From assembly GCF_022346605.1 (NCBI RefSeq), contig NZ_JAKRNT010000010.1:62001-126000 (forward strand): a stretch of DNA of 64,000 bases, read 5' to 3'. This DNA is from Sporosarcina sp. ACRSL (GTDB lineage: Bacteria > Bacillota > Bacilli > Bacillales_A > Planococcaceae). Below are positions 8,539-17,657 of the stretch, piece after piece. The position numbers were made by a program, and so were the translations under genes. The notes beneath the pieces are model-generated. The model worked only from the letters and a program-made list of their open reading frames with translations. It was not told the origin of the DNA and made no database searches. How positions within the stretch are numbered: the stretch's first letter is position 1; each line of letters starts with the position of its first letter.

Positions 8539-9399
8539 CTACGTTATTTTAGCCGTCCAATTTACCATGAATATGCCAATGAATATACAAACACCACCAA
8601 GTGTTACATTCCACACGATCATTTCATCCAAGAGTAACCAACCAGACAGAACACCGAAAAATGGAGCTAGAAACAAGAATGCGCTTGTTTTGCCGGGCTC
8701 GCCTTTTTGTAAAAGGTAAAACCAGACTGCAAATTGCACAATGGAAGCCATTAGGGCTAACCATAATAAAATTGTGATCGATTGTTTGTTCATTTGAAAC
8801 GAGGGATTTTCCAATAGAAAACTTCCAACGAACAGAATCAGACCACCAAACAACATCTGATAAGCCGTTAATACCCAAGTATTGATTTGAGCGCCCCACT
8901 TTTTAATGAGTAGTGTTCCGACAGCCCACGAAATGGCTGACAGGAAACCAAAAAGTGTTCCAATTTGTAAGTCCATCTGTGCACCAAGCGTAACAATTAC
9001 GCCGACAAAACCTAAAATAACACCGACCCATTGCCGCCAACTATACGTCATTTTCATGAAAACTGTTCCAAAGATAACAACCAAAAGCGGGTTCATAAAC
9101 GTTAAAATAGACGATTGTCCCGCAGTAATCGTGCGTAAACTGACGAAGATACATCCCATGACAGCTGCCGTTTGAAAAAAACCAATCAGCGCTATTTTCA
9201 GCCAGTCCGCCATCTGTTTTGGATGTGCGAATCTTAAACATTTTACAAGTATCGCCATAATAACCCCTGCGATGAGAAATCGGAGTGCTACAAGCATGAT
9301 CGGTGTAGCGTAAGCCAATCCAATCTTTCCGACTGCAAAAGCAGATCCCATTAAAGATGTCGTCAATACGACTAAAAAGCCAAAAAGCCATTTGTTCAT
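8539..9399 (-). CDS. EamA/DMT-superfamily transporter
   Basis: A 286-residue protein with ten helices arranged as two EamA repeats. The first repeat opens FLVVLTTSLMGSAFAVGKIGL and the second opens FGFLSAISWAVGTLLIKKWG, the canonical drug/metabolite transporter pattern. The start ATG is at 9399 after AAGGGG. Such proteins export metabolites or amino acids; the substrate is not evident. Confidence 0.87.
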   Translation of the reverse strand: MNKWLFGFLVVLTTSLMGSAFAVGKIGLAYATPIMLVALRFLIAGVIMAILVKCLRFAHPKQMADWLKIALIGFFQTAAVMGCIFVSLRTITAGQSSILTFMNPLLVVIFGTVFMKMTYSWRQWVGVILGFVGVIVTLGAQMDLQIGTLFGFLSAISWAVGTLLIKKWGAQINTWVLTAYQMLFGGLILFVGSFLLENPSFQMNKQSITILLWLALMASIVQFAVWFYLLQKGEPGKTSAFLFLAPFFGVLSGWLLLDEMIVWNVTLGGVCIFIGIFMVNWTAKIT

Positions 9400-9489
9400 A
9401 GCGGGATTCCCCTTCGAAAATACTTTTTACAGTAAAATGCTTAAGACTTACTGCTCACCAATCGATAGATTATACGACATCTGTAAGAG

Positions 9490-9774
9490 TCATAATGAAT
9501 TTCCAAGTAACACTTTATGTATTTTCTTTTGATATTTTTTATGATATCCAGCGTTATTTTTCATTTTTTCAACGTTTAATTTTCCTATGACATAACGAAC
9601 ATCTTTATCTTCCTTAATTAGTTGTTCATATTTATCATCAATAAAGTAATTTTGAAACCACTCGTATTCTTTAAGCGATTTTATATTTTTCTCTATTTCT
9701 TCTTCTGTTACATCCTTTGTAAATGAAAAAAGGATTGTACCTAGTGAGCCTAAAAGTTCAAGTAGAGTTCCCAA
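9490..9774 (-). CDS. Small soluble protein, unknown function
   Basis: A 94-residue protein beginning at TTG 9774, with AGGTGG 8 bases ahead. It has a short hydrophobic N-terminus (LLELLGSLGTILFSF), then charged helices rich in Lys and Glu. No family recognised. It is followed by the upstream end of the DMT gene region without an obvious terminator. Confidence 0.5.
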   Translation of the reverse strand: MGTLLELLGSLGTILFSFTKDVTEEEIEKNIKSLKEYEWFQNYFIDDKYEQLIKEDKDVRYVIGKLNVEKMKNNAGYHKKYQKKIHKVLLGNSL

Positions 9775-9850
9775 TCATTGCACCACCTAACAAATAAAAA
9801 TTTAAAAAACCTTACTAAAGAATATACAACCATGGTTAGAAGTGTTGAAG

Positions 9851-10045
9851 CTATTCTACTTCTTTTTCTATTTCTATTTCTTTTTTAATAGTTATTAGTT
9901 TTGACATAACAAAGTGAACCATTGCAATAGTAAAAAGCAAATCTCGATAAGCCTCATCTGTCTTTAGCCATGATGCCACAAGAATGAAAAATACGAAAGA
10001 TATGACGAGTAATGCTATAATATATTGTTCAAGCTTTACTTCCAT
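9851..10045 (-). CDS. Small two-helix membrane protein
   Basis: A 64-residue protein with GAGAGGGGG before its ATG at 10045. Helix 1 is IIALLVISFVFFILVAS and helix 2 LLFTIAMVHFVMSKLITI, with a charged tail ending EIEIEKEVE. No family recognised. Confidence 0.5.
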   Translation of the reverse strand: MEVKLEQYIIALLVISFVFFILVASWLKTDEAYRDLLFTIAMVHFVMSKLITIKKEIEIEKEVE

Positions 10046-10129
10046 TTATTATTCCCCCTCTCCATTTTTACTCCATTCCTTATTTTAATTAAAACCTGTC
10101 ATGTGTCCCGATAAGTTGCAGTAACACGA

Positions 10130-10537
10130 CTACTTAATCACTTTTTTCAATAGTACAACCACTGAAAAATGAATGAGTCCACCGAACATATCAAACATCA
10201 TCATAAAGATAATTGAAAAAAGATCATATAAAACAATGCTCCCAATAAGTCCCGCTAAGCTGCCGGAACCCGCATAAATAAGTACCTTTGCCCAATTCGG
10301 TGAGTTTTTAGTTCGGATAGAAAAATCGATGTACAATGATACAGGAAATGCTCCGAATGCAAAGAAGGGAAACGAGTAAAGACCGACTACCAAGACCGTT
10401 GGCCCAATACTCCGGGAGTCTTAAAAAAAAATAATCGAATATAGTGCCATGAAAACTCCAAAGAGTACGGGAGAAATTAGCATTGCTAAAAAATAGATAG
10501 AAACACGGTCAAATGTCTCTTTATAGTTTAATGTCAT
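10130..10537 (-). pseudogene. Membrane protein gene interrupted by an in-frame TAA
   Basis: The minus strand reads from ATG 10537 (MTLNYKETFDRVSIYFLAMLIS) through 38 codons to a TAA at 10421-10423 just after a run of nine T, then continues in the same frame for a further 96 codons to 10130 (GLYSFPFFAFGAFPVSLY...). Both halves are hydrophobic, with about four helices in all, so this was one gene of about 135 codons. The downstream half has only a TTG at 10393 as restart and no good ribosome site. The stop could also reflect two compensating slips in the T-run; resequencing would tell. Confidence 0.6.
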
Positions 10538-10581
10538 AAACGCCCCTCTCTTTCCTCCCTATAGGGCAGAAGTTATTGCAA

Positions 10582-10992
10582 TCATTGATATCTCAACAGT
10601 TCAAGTTGCTCCAGTAAAAAACATAAATCCTCAGGATAGGCATGGGTAATGGTTATTACTTCAGATAAAGACTTCCAATCAGCTTCGGTAATGATTTCAT
10701 CAGGATCATTGATACCGCTACTTTCGCCAATTTTTTCTACCCTAAAATAATATGTTTTTACCTGAATCCCTTTAATGGTTGTTTCTTTTACTCTTAATTG
10801 TTCGATGACTTTCACGTCATATCCGGTTTCTTCTTTAAATTCCCTAACGCAACATTCCTTTGGACTTTCGCCTTCTTCAATACCACCTGAAGGTACTGCC
10901 CATCCCTCTGACTCAAAACCTTTAACCATTAAAATTTCATTTTTTTCATTGATACAAACACCCGCTGAACCTGACCAGCTTTTCATTCTCAT
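10582..10992 (-). CDS. Nudix hydrolase
   Basis: A 136-residue protein with a complete Nudix box at about residues 37-59: GGIEEGESPKECCVREFKEE followed by TGY, matching G-x5-E-x7-R-E-U-x-E-E-x-G-U. All metal-binding Glu residues are present. It likely hydrolyses a nucleoside diphosphate derivative; the N-terminal SGSAGVCINEKNEILMVKG strand fits MutT-like members. The start ATG at 10992 is followed by an alternative ATG two codons on. Confidence 0.9.
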   Translation of the reverse strand: MRMKSWSGSAGVCINEKNEILMVKGFESEGWAVPSGGIEEGESPKECCVREFKEETGYDVKVIEQLRVKETTIKGIQVKTYYFRVEKIGESSGINDPDEIITEADWKSLSEVITITHAYPEDLCFLLEQLELLRYQ

Positions 10993-11038
10993 TTTCCCCT
11001 TCTCCTAAAACTTTTCTAAGTGGCCCGTTTGAATCCTA

Positions 11039-11950
11039 TTAGGATTGCTGTAATTGTTTAAGATTTCTTTGAAATAATTCAGGAAGTGCCCACCCTTGAT
11101 ATGGCTCAGGTATTTTAATTTGATCATGATCCCCACCTTGAGCAATTGTTTGTTTCAAATTATTCATGTACCGAATAATAGTAAGCAGATCATTTTTTGT
11201 TCCTACTGGACCGTGTCCAGGAATAGCAACATTAATATCCCACGTTAGCAACTCTTGAAGGATATTTATCCAGTTGTCCACATCAGAGTCTTCAAAGATG
11301 GAGGGATGGGTATTAACAAAAAGCAAATCCCCCATGAAAATCACTTGATCATCCGGCATGTAAAGAAAAGCATCACACGGTGTATGTCCCCCACCTTTTG
11401 TAAATAACACTGCCGAACGCTTCGATCCCTTAAATGTGTACATATCCTGAAATGTAACTGTTGGTAAAGTTAAGCTAAGAGTAGGTAATGAACTTTCAAT
11501 TTCCTTTAAGAAACTGATTTGAACTTCAAGTTTTTTATCATTTGTTTCTTGGAGGGTTGTTTCTAGTGTGCTGATATACTTTGCTAATCCTTTCATATCG
11601 TCTTTCTGACTCTCAATCCGTGTAGGCTGCAATTCTTTTATATTCGAATAAGTAGTATCACTGGAAAGAATCTGGCACGAGGCAAATACTTGATTGCCCC
11701 TAATATGGTCACCGTGATAGTGACTGTTTATTGCCCAGCTCACTTCATGGCCAGTTAACTCTTCTGCACACTTTTTTAAATCCGCAGCAGCCTGTTGAGT
11801 ATTAAACGTATCAAATATAATAGTCTGATCTCCTAAATCTATGAAACCCGCGTTCCCTACAGCACCGCCGCCGTCCTTTGCAATAGCCGCATAAATACCG
11901 TCTTCGAGACGTTGAAGTTCAAAGTGTTTACTTTTACATTCTACTCTCAT
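11039..11950 (-). CDS. Metallo-beta-lactamase-fold hydrolase
   Basis: A 303-residue protein carrying the metal site motifs of the MBL fold: SHYHGDHIRGN (HxHxDH), GGGHTPCDAFLY for the third His, FMGDLLF for the bridging Asp and PGHGPV for the last His. The insert between the first two motifs is long and helical, as in SoxH-like and quinoprotein-relay-like members. The substrate is unknown. The gene follows the Nudix gene region in the same direction but is separated by about 45 bases. Confidence 0.88.
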   Translation of the reverse strand: MRVECKSKHFELQRLEDGIYAAIAKDGGGAVGNAGFIDLGDQTIIFDTFNTQQAAADLKKCAEELTGHEVSWAINSHYHGDHIRGNQVFASCQILSSDTTYSNIKELQPTRIESQKDDMKGLAKYISTLETTLQETNDKKLEVQISFLKEIESSLPTLSLTLPTVTFQDMYTFKGSKRSAVLFTKGGGHTPCDAFLYMPDDQVIFMGDLLFVNTHPSIFEDSDVDNWINILQELLTWDINVAIPGHGPVGTKNDLLTIIRYMNNLKQTIAQGGDHDQIKIPEPYQGWALPELFQRNLKQLQQS

Positions 11951-11984
11951 TTCAACCCTCCATTTTTTTTATTTTGGCCAATGT

Positions 11985-12283
11985 TTATATCTCAAATAAA
12001 TAAAAGGCTAAAACAATACTAAATAACGCCAGTAAGTCTAAAATGGAACTTGTTTTATTACTAAGTTCTTTTTCAAGAAATTGCATCTTATCAATCACTC
12101 TAAAAAGCATTACAACCAGGCATCCAGCAGCTATCCCACCGACAACGGTTGGCATATCATAAACAAATTTATCTAGGAGCCGTATAATAATTACTGAACA
12201 GGAATTGAAAAGGCTTTAAAGAATCTATCGTATGTTTTTACCTTTACTTTACCAGTCCTATACAACCAATTTTTCAATTCCAT
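11985..12283 (-). pseudogene. Frameshifted small membrane protein gene
   Basis: ATG 12283 with AAAAGGAG ahead opens a 30-residue frame (MELKNWLYRTGKVKVKTYDR...) that stops at 12191. A second frame overlaps it and runs without a start of its own to 11985, encoding RLLDKFVYDMPTVVGGIAAG, then a helix, then LLALFSIVLAFYLFEI. Joined by a one-base shift near 12195 they make a roughly 98-residue protein with two membrane helices. I read it as one gene broken by a frameshift; no family recognised. Confidence 0.45.
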
Positions 12284-12398
12284 AACTCCTTTTGAGTTTT
12301 AATTCCTTCTACCTGAAAATTAGTAAAGTTTGTATAACTAGTATAACATCATTGTTCTACTAACGATGTCAATAATTGTATTTCGTTATTCTAAAAGA

Positions 12399-12440
12399 AA
12401 GCCTAATTCCTCATTCTTATCAGTGAGGAATTAGGCTTTT
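12399..12440. terminator. Terminator of the methyltransferase gene
   Basis: A 15-bp stem AAGCCTAATTCCTCA / TGAGGAATTAGGCTT with a 10-base loop and T-runs on both strands, 19 bases past the methyltransferase stop; it could act in both directions. Confidence 0.75.
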
Positions 12441-12458
12441 GATTTTCCATGGGTAATA

Positions 12459-13343
12459 CTATTTTTTTACATCTCCAAAAGTAATCTTCATACTAGGTGC
12501 CCAGGCTAAAGAGGAATTTATGTTAAACACTTGTGAGAATAGAAATACAGACTCATACTGTTTTTGTGCTTCTTCCAATGTAAGCCCACGTATTATCAAA
12601 TCTTTTATATACGATTCTTTTCTTGCAGGTTCTTCACCTACCCCCTCTTCTTTTAATGAATTATACAGTCTTTCGTTATCCTCTATGTTGACGTAGGGAT
12701 TTAGAAAGTTTACTTTGTCGCTGCCTCTGCACTCAATGTTCTTCACACCTAACTCGGAAAGATACTGAGGTATTTTAACACCAATATTTCCATCTTTCCC
12801 AGTCCGCTTTGCACCTTCTTCATATAATTTTTGAAGACTACCAAGTTGAACAAGTTGTGATTGGTCGTACCCATCAATGTAGTATGATGACATACCTGAA
12901 ATCCAATGTGGTTCAAAGCAAATTATTTTTCCTCCGTCGATAACTGAGGTAACCATTTTTTGAAGCATTCTTTTGGGATCGGACACATGTAAAAGAAAGG
13001 CGTGGCTAACAGCTATATCATATTTTCTCTCTAACTCAATTTCATTCGTATCAGTGTCAGTCAAGATGAATTCCGTTTCATATGGAGTGTTATGATAAAG
13101 CTCTTTCGCCTCACTAATCAATTGTCTTCCTTTATCAACACCAGTATATTTAGAACCTGCCGGCAAAAGAGGTAATAATTTCAGTCCTAAATATCCATAT
13201 CCGCAACCAAAGTCAATTATATGAACAGGTTTTGATAGTTTCCAAACATATTTAACCAAAAATTCAATATAATCATCATTGTAATATAAGTCCCTCGTTC
13301 TTTTTAGGTATTCAATCTTCGTATCCCAATAATACTTTTCCAT
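12459..13343 (-). CDS. Class I SAM-dependent methyltransferase
   Basis: A 294-residue protein with the SAM-binding motif I HIIDFGCGYGYLGLKLLPLL near residues 37-56, the acidic motif II TGVDKGRQLI and the post-II strand IAVSHAFLLHVSDPKRMLQKMV, all typical of Rossmann-fold methyltransferases of the UbiE/Tam group. The C-terminal third contains a helical cap that would bind the substrate. The start ATG at 13343 has AAAGGAGGG ahead. The gene is monocistronic; the substrate is unknown. Confidence 0.85.
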   Translation of the reverse strand: MEKYYWDTKIEYLKRTRDLYYNDDYIEFLVKYVWKLSKPVHIIDFGCGYGYLGLKLLPLLPAGSKYTGVDKGRQLISEAKELYHNTPYETEFILTDTDTNEIELERKYDIAVSHAFLLHVSDPKRMLQKMVTSVIDGGKIICFEPHWISGMSSYYIDGYDQSQLVQLGSLQKLYEEGAKRTGKDGNIGVKIPQYLSELGVKNIECRGSDKVNFLNPYVNIEDNERLYNSLKEEGVGEEPARKESYIKDLIIRGLTLEEAQKQYESVFLFSQVFNINSSLAWAPSMKITFGDVKK

Positions 13344-13546
13344 TTGGCCCTCCTTTGCGATTCAAACCAGTGTTTATTCAAACATACCGTTTGTTCCAGA
13401 CCGATATAATTGAAAATTAGTAAATATCTAATAAGGAGTATACCATATTATAATTTCAAAGACATGGAGTAGCGTTGTAACTATTATTTACATATGGGTG
13501 AGCCCACATCGCCAATGTATAATAAAACATGCACCACCTCTTTGTA

Positions 13547-13672
13547 TGACTCGATTTGGTCGAGGGGCGGATTGCTTTCAGCGCTGGATAACTCACTTTG
13601 AGCGCGAGACGACTCGCTTTGAGCGTGGGATGACTCGCTTTGAGCGCAGGGCTATTCACTTTGAACACGGGG
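13547..13672 (+). repeat. Six tandem copies of a 21-bp repeat
   Basis: Six contiguous 21-bp units start at 13547, 13568, 13589, 13610, 13631 and 13652, with core ACTCGCTTTGAGCG. The outer copies are degenerate and the middle ones closest to the consensus. Because 21 is a multiple of 3, both strands stay open and the plus frame reads a heptad like MTRFERG; neither reading frame has a ribosome site, so I treat the block as intergenic repeat DNA. Confidence 0.8.
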
Positions 13673-13742
13673 GATACTTGTATCAAATAATGAAGGTGCT
13701 TTTTTAGTGGATTGACTTCAACTCTCTTCAAAAAATAGAAAA

Positions 13743-13776
13743 GAGTGCTTGGCCTACTTATATGGCCAAGCACTCC
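13743..13776 (-). terminator. Terminator of the exsC-like gene
   Basis: A perfect 12-bp stem GAGTGCTTGGCC / GGCCAAGCACTC with a minus-strand T-rich tail, 22 bases past the stop. Confidence 0.8.
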
Positions 13777-13797
13777 ATAGCAATTCTCAATCACCCA

Positions 13798-14223
13798 TTA
13801 TGATTCAGCAATTGCTAAGCCACTAAAGGATACAGGGCCTACAACAGCGGCTTCTGTCCCACTAGTTAAATTTTGAGCAGTTACTTGATATACATGGGTA
13901 CCTTGTCCAACATTAAAATCTATTGCTTGGAATGTCTCTACATAATTTACTTCTGATTCAGGATCAGATTCTATTCCTACTTGGGTATTGAAAATTTCTC
14001 TACCGTCGCGGAAGATCCTAAACAAAATTTGGGAGACGCCTGTAACACCACGCACTCCTACTGTCGCGATTAATTCTACACGATTTCTAGGTGCACCACT
14101 GGGAATCCTTACACGAATAGTTGCCAATGAAACCCTTAATGGCGAACGAGGAATCGTAATGGGTCTACTTGGAGTAAACCTACGAATGGGTTGTACAGCT
14201 TGGTAATCAAGTATCCGAACCAC
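13798..14223 (-). CDS. ExsC-like exosporium protein
   Basis: A 141-residue beta-rich protein starting MVRILDYQAVQPIRRF, with the body NRVELIATVGVRGVTGVSQ, then ILFRIFRDGREIFNTQVGIE and GTHVYQVTAQNL. This strongly resembles what I recall of the exosporium protein ExsC of the Bacillus cereus group, which also begins with IIDYQATQPI-like residues. The frame opens at 14232, but AAAGGAGG lies 8 bases before the GTG at 14223. It is probably made in the mother cell and placed on the outer spore surface, which marks the host as a spore former. No search was possible, so the name is a recollection. Confidence 0.6.
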   Translation of the reverse strand: MVRILDYQAVQPIRRFTPSRPITIPRSPLRVSLATIRVRIPSGAPRNRVELIATVGVRGVTGVSQILFRIFRDGREIFNTQVGIESDPESEVNYVETFQAIDFNVGQGTHVYQVTAQNLTSGTEAAVVGPVSFSGLAIAES

Positions 14224-14441
14224 TATAGTCACCTCCTTTAAACGTAATACTGTAAAGTATGCAGTTTCGAAGGAAGTGCTTGGTTAATTGAATTACTTTT
14301 AATAGATTTTATTGAAAAAAAGGCTAATATATTTAGCCCGAACAGACCTTTTATCCCTGCGGAATGAAGTATCCATTCATTGACTGTAGTCCGAAACCTA
14401 AATAACGATGTATACTTTGGGAAAGGAGAAGTGATGTTGTC

Positions 14442-15206
14442 ATGTGTTTGATCAATTTTCATTTTCAAGACCATCCAATTTACCGATTGATCGTGGCAGC
14501 AAATCGGGACGAGTTTTATGAGCGCCCAACTGCCCCGGCTCACTTTTGGGAGGATAAACCCGGTCTGTTGGCAGGCAGGGATTTATCCCAAAAAGGGACA
14601 TGGCTCGGTATTACGAAAAACGGTCGTTTTGCCGCACTGACCAATTACCGAGATGCTACCGAACAGAAAAAAGACGCGCGATCACGTGGTGAAATCGTGA
14701 CCGATTTCCTTGAGTCCGAAATGACAGCCGTAGAATTTCTGACATTGTTACAACAAAAACGTTCGGATTATGCCGGTTTCAATGTAATCGCCGGTACCGC
14801 GGATGAGTTGTTCTACTACTCGAATGTCGAAAATGAAGTGAAGAAAATTTCAACGGGGACACATGGGCTGTCCAACCATTTTCTCGATACACCATGGCCG
14901 AAAGTCGAAAAAGGGAAAGCGGATGTCCGAAAACTCGTTGAACAAAACCGTGTCATCCAGCCTGACGAACTATTCAATGTACTGCTAAACGTCGAACCGT
15001 TTCCGGACGAACAACTACCGAATACAGGAGTGGGCGAACAATTGGAACGGGTACTCTCTTCTCTCTTCATTAAATCAGAAGGGTACGGCACCCGCTCCTC
15101 GACCGTCCTGCTTATCGATCAAGAAAACAACATCACTTTCGTAGAACGGACGTATCGGGACGGAGAATTTACGGAAGACCGTGCATTCACATTCCAAATG
15201 GAGTAA
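14442..15206 (+). CDS. NRDE (TANGO2-like) family protein
   Basis: A 254-residue protein whose N-terminus MCLINFHFQDHPIYRLIVAANRDEFYERPT contains the family-defining NRDE motif and an exposed Cys2, as in Ntn-type hydrolases. The middle GTWLGITKNGRFAALTNYR and the GLSNHFLDTPWPKVEKGK segment are also conserved in the family. TANGO2 homologues are linked to haem handling, though the bacterial role is unsettled. GGAAAGGAG lies 16 bases upstream. It is transcribed divergently from the exosporium gene. Confidence 0.88.
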   Translation: MCLINFHFQDHPIYRLIVAANRDEFYERPTAPAHFWEDKPGLLAGRDLSQKGTWLGITKNGRFAALTNYRDATEQKKDARSRGEIVTDFLESEMTAVEFLTLLQQKRSDYAGFNVIAGTADELFYYSNVENEVKKISTGTHGLSNHFLDTPWPKVEKGKADVRKLVEQNRVIQPDELFNVLLNVEPFPDEQLPNTGVGEQLERVLSSLFIKSEGYGTRSSTVLLIDQENNITFVERTYRDGEFTEDRAFTFQME

Positions 15207-15302
15207 AATTGCTTACGGGTCCTATATTGGGGAAATACCTATAGGACGAGTTAAGGATTTTGCAATGGGAATTGTCGTTCTATTGCATGAGGAGGACATC
15301 AA

Positions 15303-16280
15303 ATGAGTAACGAACATAATTTTTGGCTGGATCTACCGAAGCCGTTTTTTATATTAGCACCAATGGAAGACGTCACTGACGTTGTATTTCGTCACGTCAT
15401 CAGTGAAGCAGCAAGACCCGACGTATTCTTTACGGAATTTACAAATACGGAAAGTTATTGCCATCCTAACGGAAGAGAAAGTGTGCGCGGCCGTTTAATG
15501 TTCACAGAAGATGAGCAACCAATTGTTGCGCATATTTGGGGCGATAAACCTGAGTATTTTAAACAAATGAGCATCGATATGAAAAAACTCGGGTTTAAAG
15601 GCATCGATCTAAACATGGGATGCCCGGTCCAAAACGTGGCGGCCAACGGAAAAGGTGCGGGATTAATACGGCGCCCTGAAGTCGCAGCTGAAATCATCCA
15701 AGCCGCAAAAGCCGGTGGATTGCCAGTCAGTGTTAAAACGAGACTAGGCTACGTCGAAGTGGACGAGTGGCGCGATTGGTTACGATATGTCTTGGAGCAA
15801 GACATTGCCAACCTGTCCATTCATCTTCGTACAAGAAAAGAAATGAGCAAAGTAGCTGCCCATTGGGAACTGATCCCCGAAATCAAAAAACTGCGGGATG
15901 AAATTGCTCCAAACACGTTGTTAACGATTAACGGCGATATTCCTGACCGCACAACGGGAATGAAATTAGTGGAACAATACGGCGTTGATGGCGTCATGAT
16001 TGGCCGCGGTGTTTTCTCTAACCCGTTCGCTTTTGAGAAAGAATCGAGAGAGCATAGCGTGAAAGAGTATCTCGATTTATTACTGTTGCAATTGGATCTA
16101 CATGATAAATATTCAACAGAAGAGGAACCACGTCCATTCAAACCACTTCTCCGCTTTTTCAAAATCTATATTCGCGGATTCAGAGGCGCCGCTGAATTAA
16201 GAAACGAATTGATGAATACGAAAACGACGGATGAAGTGCGCCGATTGGTGAAGGAAGTTATGGAGAAGGAATTGGATTAA
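15303..16280 (+). CDS. dus: tRNA-dihydrouridine synthase
   Basis: A 325-residue flavoenzyme that reduces specific uridines in tRNA with NADPH. FMN-barrel signature [14 protein letters not shown] lies near residues 19-32, the catalytic Cys is in [19 protein letters not shown] near residue 104, and KTRLGY plus [13 protein letters not shown] bind FMN phosphate. The C-terminal helical tRNA-binding domain follows. The start ATG has GGAGGA 6 bases ahead. The DusC-like spacing suggests it is an additional Dus beyond DusB; which uridine it modifies is unknown. Confidence 0.9.
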   Translation: MSNEHNFWLDLPKPFFILAPMEDVTDVVFRHVISEAARPDVFFTEFTNTESYCHPNGRESVRGRLMFTEDEQPIVAHIWGDKPEYFKQMSIDMKKLGFKGIDLNMGCPVQNVAANGKGAGLIRRPEVAAEIIQAAKAGGLPVSVKTRLGYVEVDEWRDWLRYVLEQDIANLSIHLRTRKEMSKVAAHWELIPEIKKLRDEIAPNTLLTINGDIPDRTTGMKLVEQYGVDGVMIGRGVFSNPFAFEKESREHSVKEYLDLLLLQLDLHDKYSTEEEPRPFKPLLRFFKIYIRGFRGAAELRNELMNTKTTDEVRRLVKEVMEKELD

Positions 16281-16297
16281 GGAAGGATCAATAAAAC

Positions 16298-16335
16298 GGG
16301 GAGCCAATCGAAGTAATATGATTGGCTCCCCTTTT
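16298..16335 (+). terminator. Terminator of the dus gene
   Basis: A perfect 12-bp stem GGGGAGCCAATC / GATTGGCTCCCC followed by TTTT. Confidence 0.85.
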
Positions 16336-16348
16336 GTTAAGCAACCGC

Positions 16349-16663
16349 TTAACGGCATACTTCGGCACATTTTCTGCAAGATTCCGCACAGCGTTGGCAA
16401 TGATCCGCCTCATGTTTCGCACACTCTTCCGCACATCTTTCACAAACAGCTGCACAAAGTTCTAAAATCTGATTAGTGAATGGGCTGTTACGAGTGATCG
16501 CCTGTACAGCAAATGCACAACTGTCTGCACATTCACGGTCCAATCGTATACATTCAGCCATCATCTTAACGTCTTCTTCTTTCAAGCATGCATCGAAGCA
16601 AGTATTACATGCCTCGAGACATTCTAAAATCACCTTAAGGGTTTCTGTGTATTTTGTATTCAT
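16349..16663 (-). CDS. Cysteine-rich four-helix protein (DUF326, copper-storage Csp-like)
   Basis: A 104-residue protein with Cys spaced along four helices (ECLEACNTCFDACLKEE; ECIRLDRECADSC; ELCAAVCERCAEECAKH; HCQRCAESCRKCAEVCR), about 15 Cys in all. This is the DUF326 pattern of Csp copper-storage proteins, whose helical bundle is lined with Cys thiolates binding many Cu(I) ions. There is no Tat or Sec signal, so it is a cytosolic Csp3-type form. The frame extends to 16723, but GGAGGTGAG sits before the ATG at 16663. Confidence 0.85.
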   Translation of the reverse strand: MNTKYTETLKVILECLEACNTCFDACLKEEDVKMMAECIRLDRECADSCAFAVQAITRNSPFTNQILELCAAVCERCAEECAKHEADHCQRCAESCRKCAEVCR

Positions 16664-16960
16664 GGACTCACCTCCAATTTCCTTCATTCTGTATGCTTCC
16701 CCTTTAAAAATTGTATAAAACACCCCTGAATGATTCCTCGCCTATCGTCCTCGTTCAGCAACGATATTTTCATAAGAATACCTTTGTTAAGATTCCCATA
16801 ATTGAGATATATAAAATAATATGATAAAATAAATTGAATTTAATTCCAAAAGAAAGTGGGCAAGAACTCCCTCAAGTATAAGAAGACCGTTAAAACACGT
16901 AAACTCATGACGCAAAAACGGATTGTTTTAAAATCTAAATAGTTTAAGAGGTGTTTGAAG
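16664..16960. other. Intergenic stretch before the prolyl hydroxylase gene
   Basis: Two divergent genes face away from this AT-rich stretch, so it holds both promoters. A plus-strand open stretch of about 28 codons ending at 16940 (VGKNSLKYKKTVKTRKLMTQ...) is basic and without a start; I could not assign it. Confidence 0.3.
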
Positions 16961-17587
16961 TTGATAACGGAAAATATAGAGCAAACGATATTCAATCATG
17001 TCGGAAATAAAATTTTGACAGATCGAGAGATTGACATAGTTGCCAGATTCGAGGAGCCCTTAATCGTCGTTTTAGGAAATGTGTTAAGTAACGAAGAGTG
17101 CGATGAGCTGATTAGATTGTCTAAGGACAGATTAAAACGTTCAAAAATTGGAACGACACGCGAAGTACATGAACTGAGAACAAGTAGTAGTACGTTTATT
17201 GAAGACAGTGAAAACGAAATTGTTGCGAGAGTTGAAAAGAGAGTTTCCACGATTATGAATATACCGATTGAACACGGAGAAGGTCTGCAAATCCTTCAGT
17301 ATACACCGGGTCAACAGTACAAAGCGCATCATGATTTCTTTAAAGTAGCAGACAATAATCGAATTAGTACGCTCGTTATGTACTTAAATGATGTCGAAGA
17401 AGGCGGAGAAACGTATTTCCCTGAATTGAATTTATCAGTATCACCTAAAAAAGGAATGGCCGTTTACTTCGAGTACTTCTATAACGATCAAGCTTTAAAC
17501 GATTTAACATTACATGGCGGAGCACCTGTTATTGCTGGTGAAAAGTGGGTCGCAACGCAGTGGATGAGGAAACAAAGAGTTAGGTAA
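16961..17587 (+). CDS. Prolyl 4-hydroxylase-type 2OG-Fe(II) oxygenase
   Basis: A 208-residue enzyme. The double-stranded beta-helix carries HHDFF (the H-x-D iron ligands) near residue 127, the distal His in LHGGAPVIAGEK and the 2-oxoglutarate-binding Lys in EKWVATQWM. It hydroxylates prolyl residues or a free substrate with O2 and 2-oxoglutarate; collagen-like spore glycoprotein targets are known in Bacillus anthracis. AGAGGTG 7 bases before TTG 16961 favours that start over the TTG at 16955. The 3' end and terminator are duplicated at 22.5 kb. Confidence 0.85.
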   Translation: MITENIEQTIFNHVGNKILTDREIDIVARFEEPLIVVLGNVLSNEECDELIRLSKDRLKRSKIGTTREVHELRTSSSTFIEDSENEIVARVEKRVSTIMNIPIEHGEGLQILQYTPGQQYKAHHDFFKVADNNRISTLVMYLNDVEEGGETYFPELNLSVSPKKGMAVYFEYFYNDQALNDLTLHGGAPVIAGEKWVATQWMRKQRVR

Positions 17588-17588
17588 A

Positions 17589-17622
17589 AAAGAGGACCTC
17601 CCCCAAGGGATGGTCCTCTTTA
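17589..17622 (+). terminator. Terminator of the prolyl hydroxylase gene
   Basis: AAGAGGACC / GGTCCTCTT stem with a 13-base loop and T-run; a near copy occurs at 22583-22611. Confidence 0.75.
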
Positions 17623-17657
17623 TTCTATGCAATTTGAGATATCCTTCATCACTAGCA

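Noticed and set aside
13547..13672. CRISPR array
   Set aside because: The units are directly adjacent without unique spacers and are not flanked by cas genes.
13498..13707. Plus-strand 69-codon open frame with TRFER heptads
   Set aside because: Same repeat artefact; no ribosome site and no conserved flanks. Kept only as a repeat feature.
13456..13794. Minus-strand 112-codon open frame across the 21-bp repeats
   Set aside because: Its length comes from the repeat unit being a multiple of three, there is no ribosome site, and it runs through the exosporium-gene terminator.
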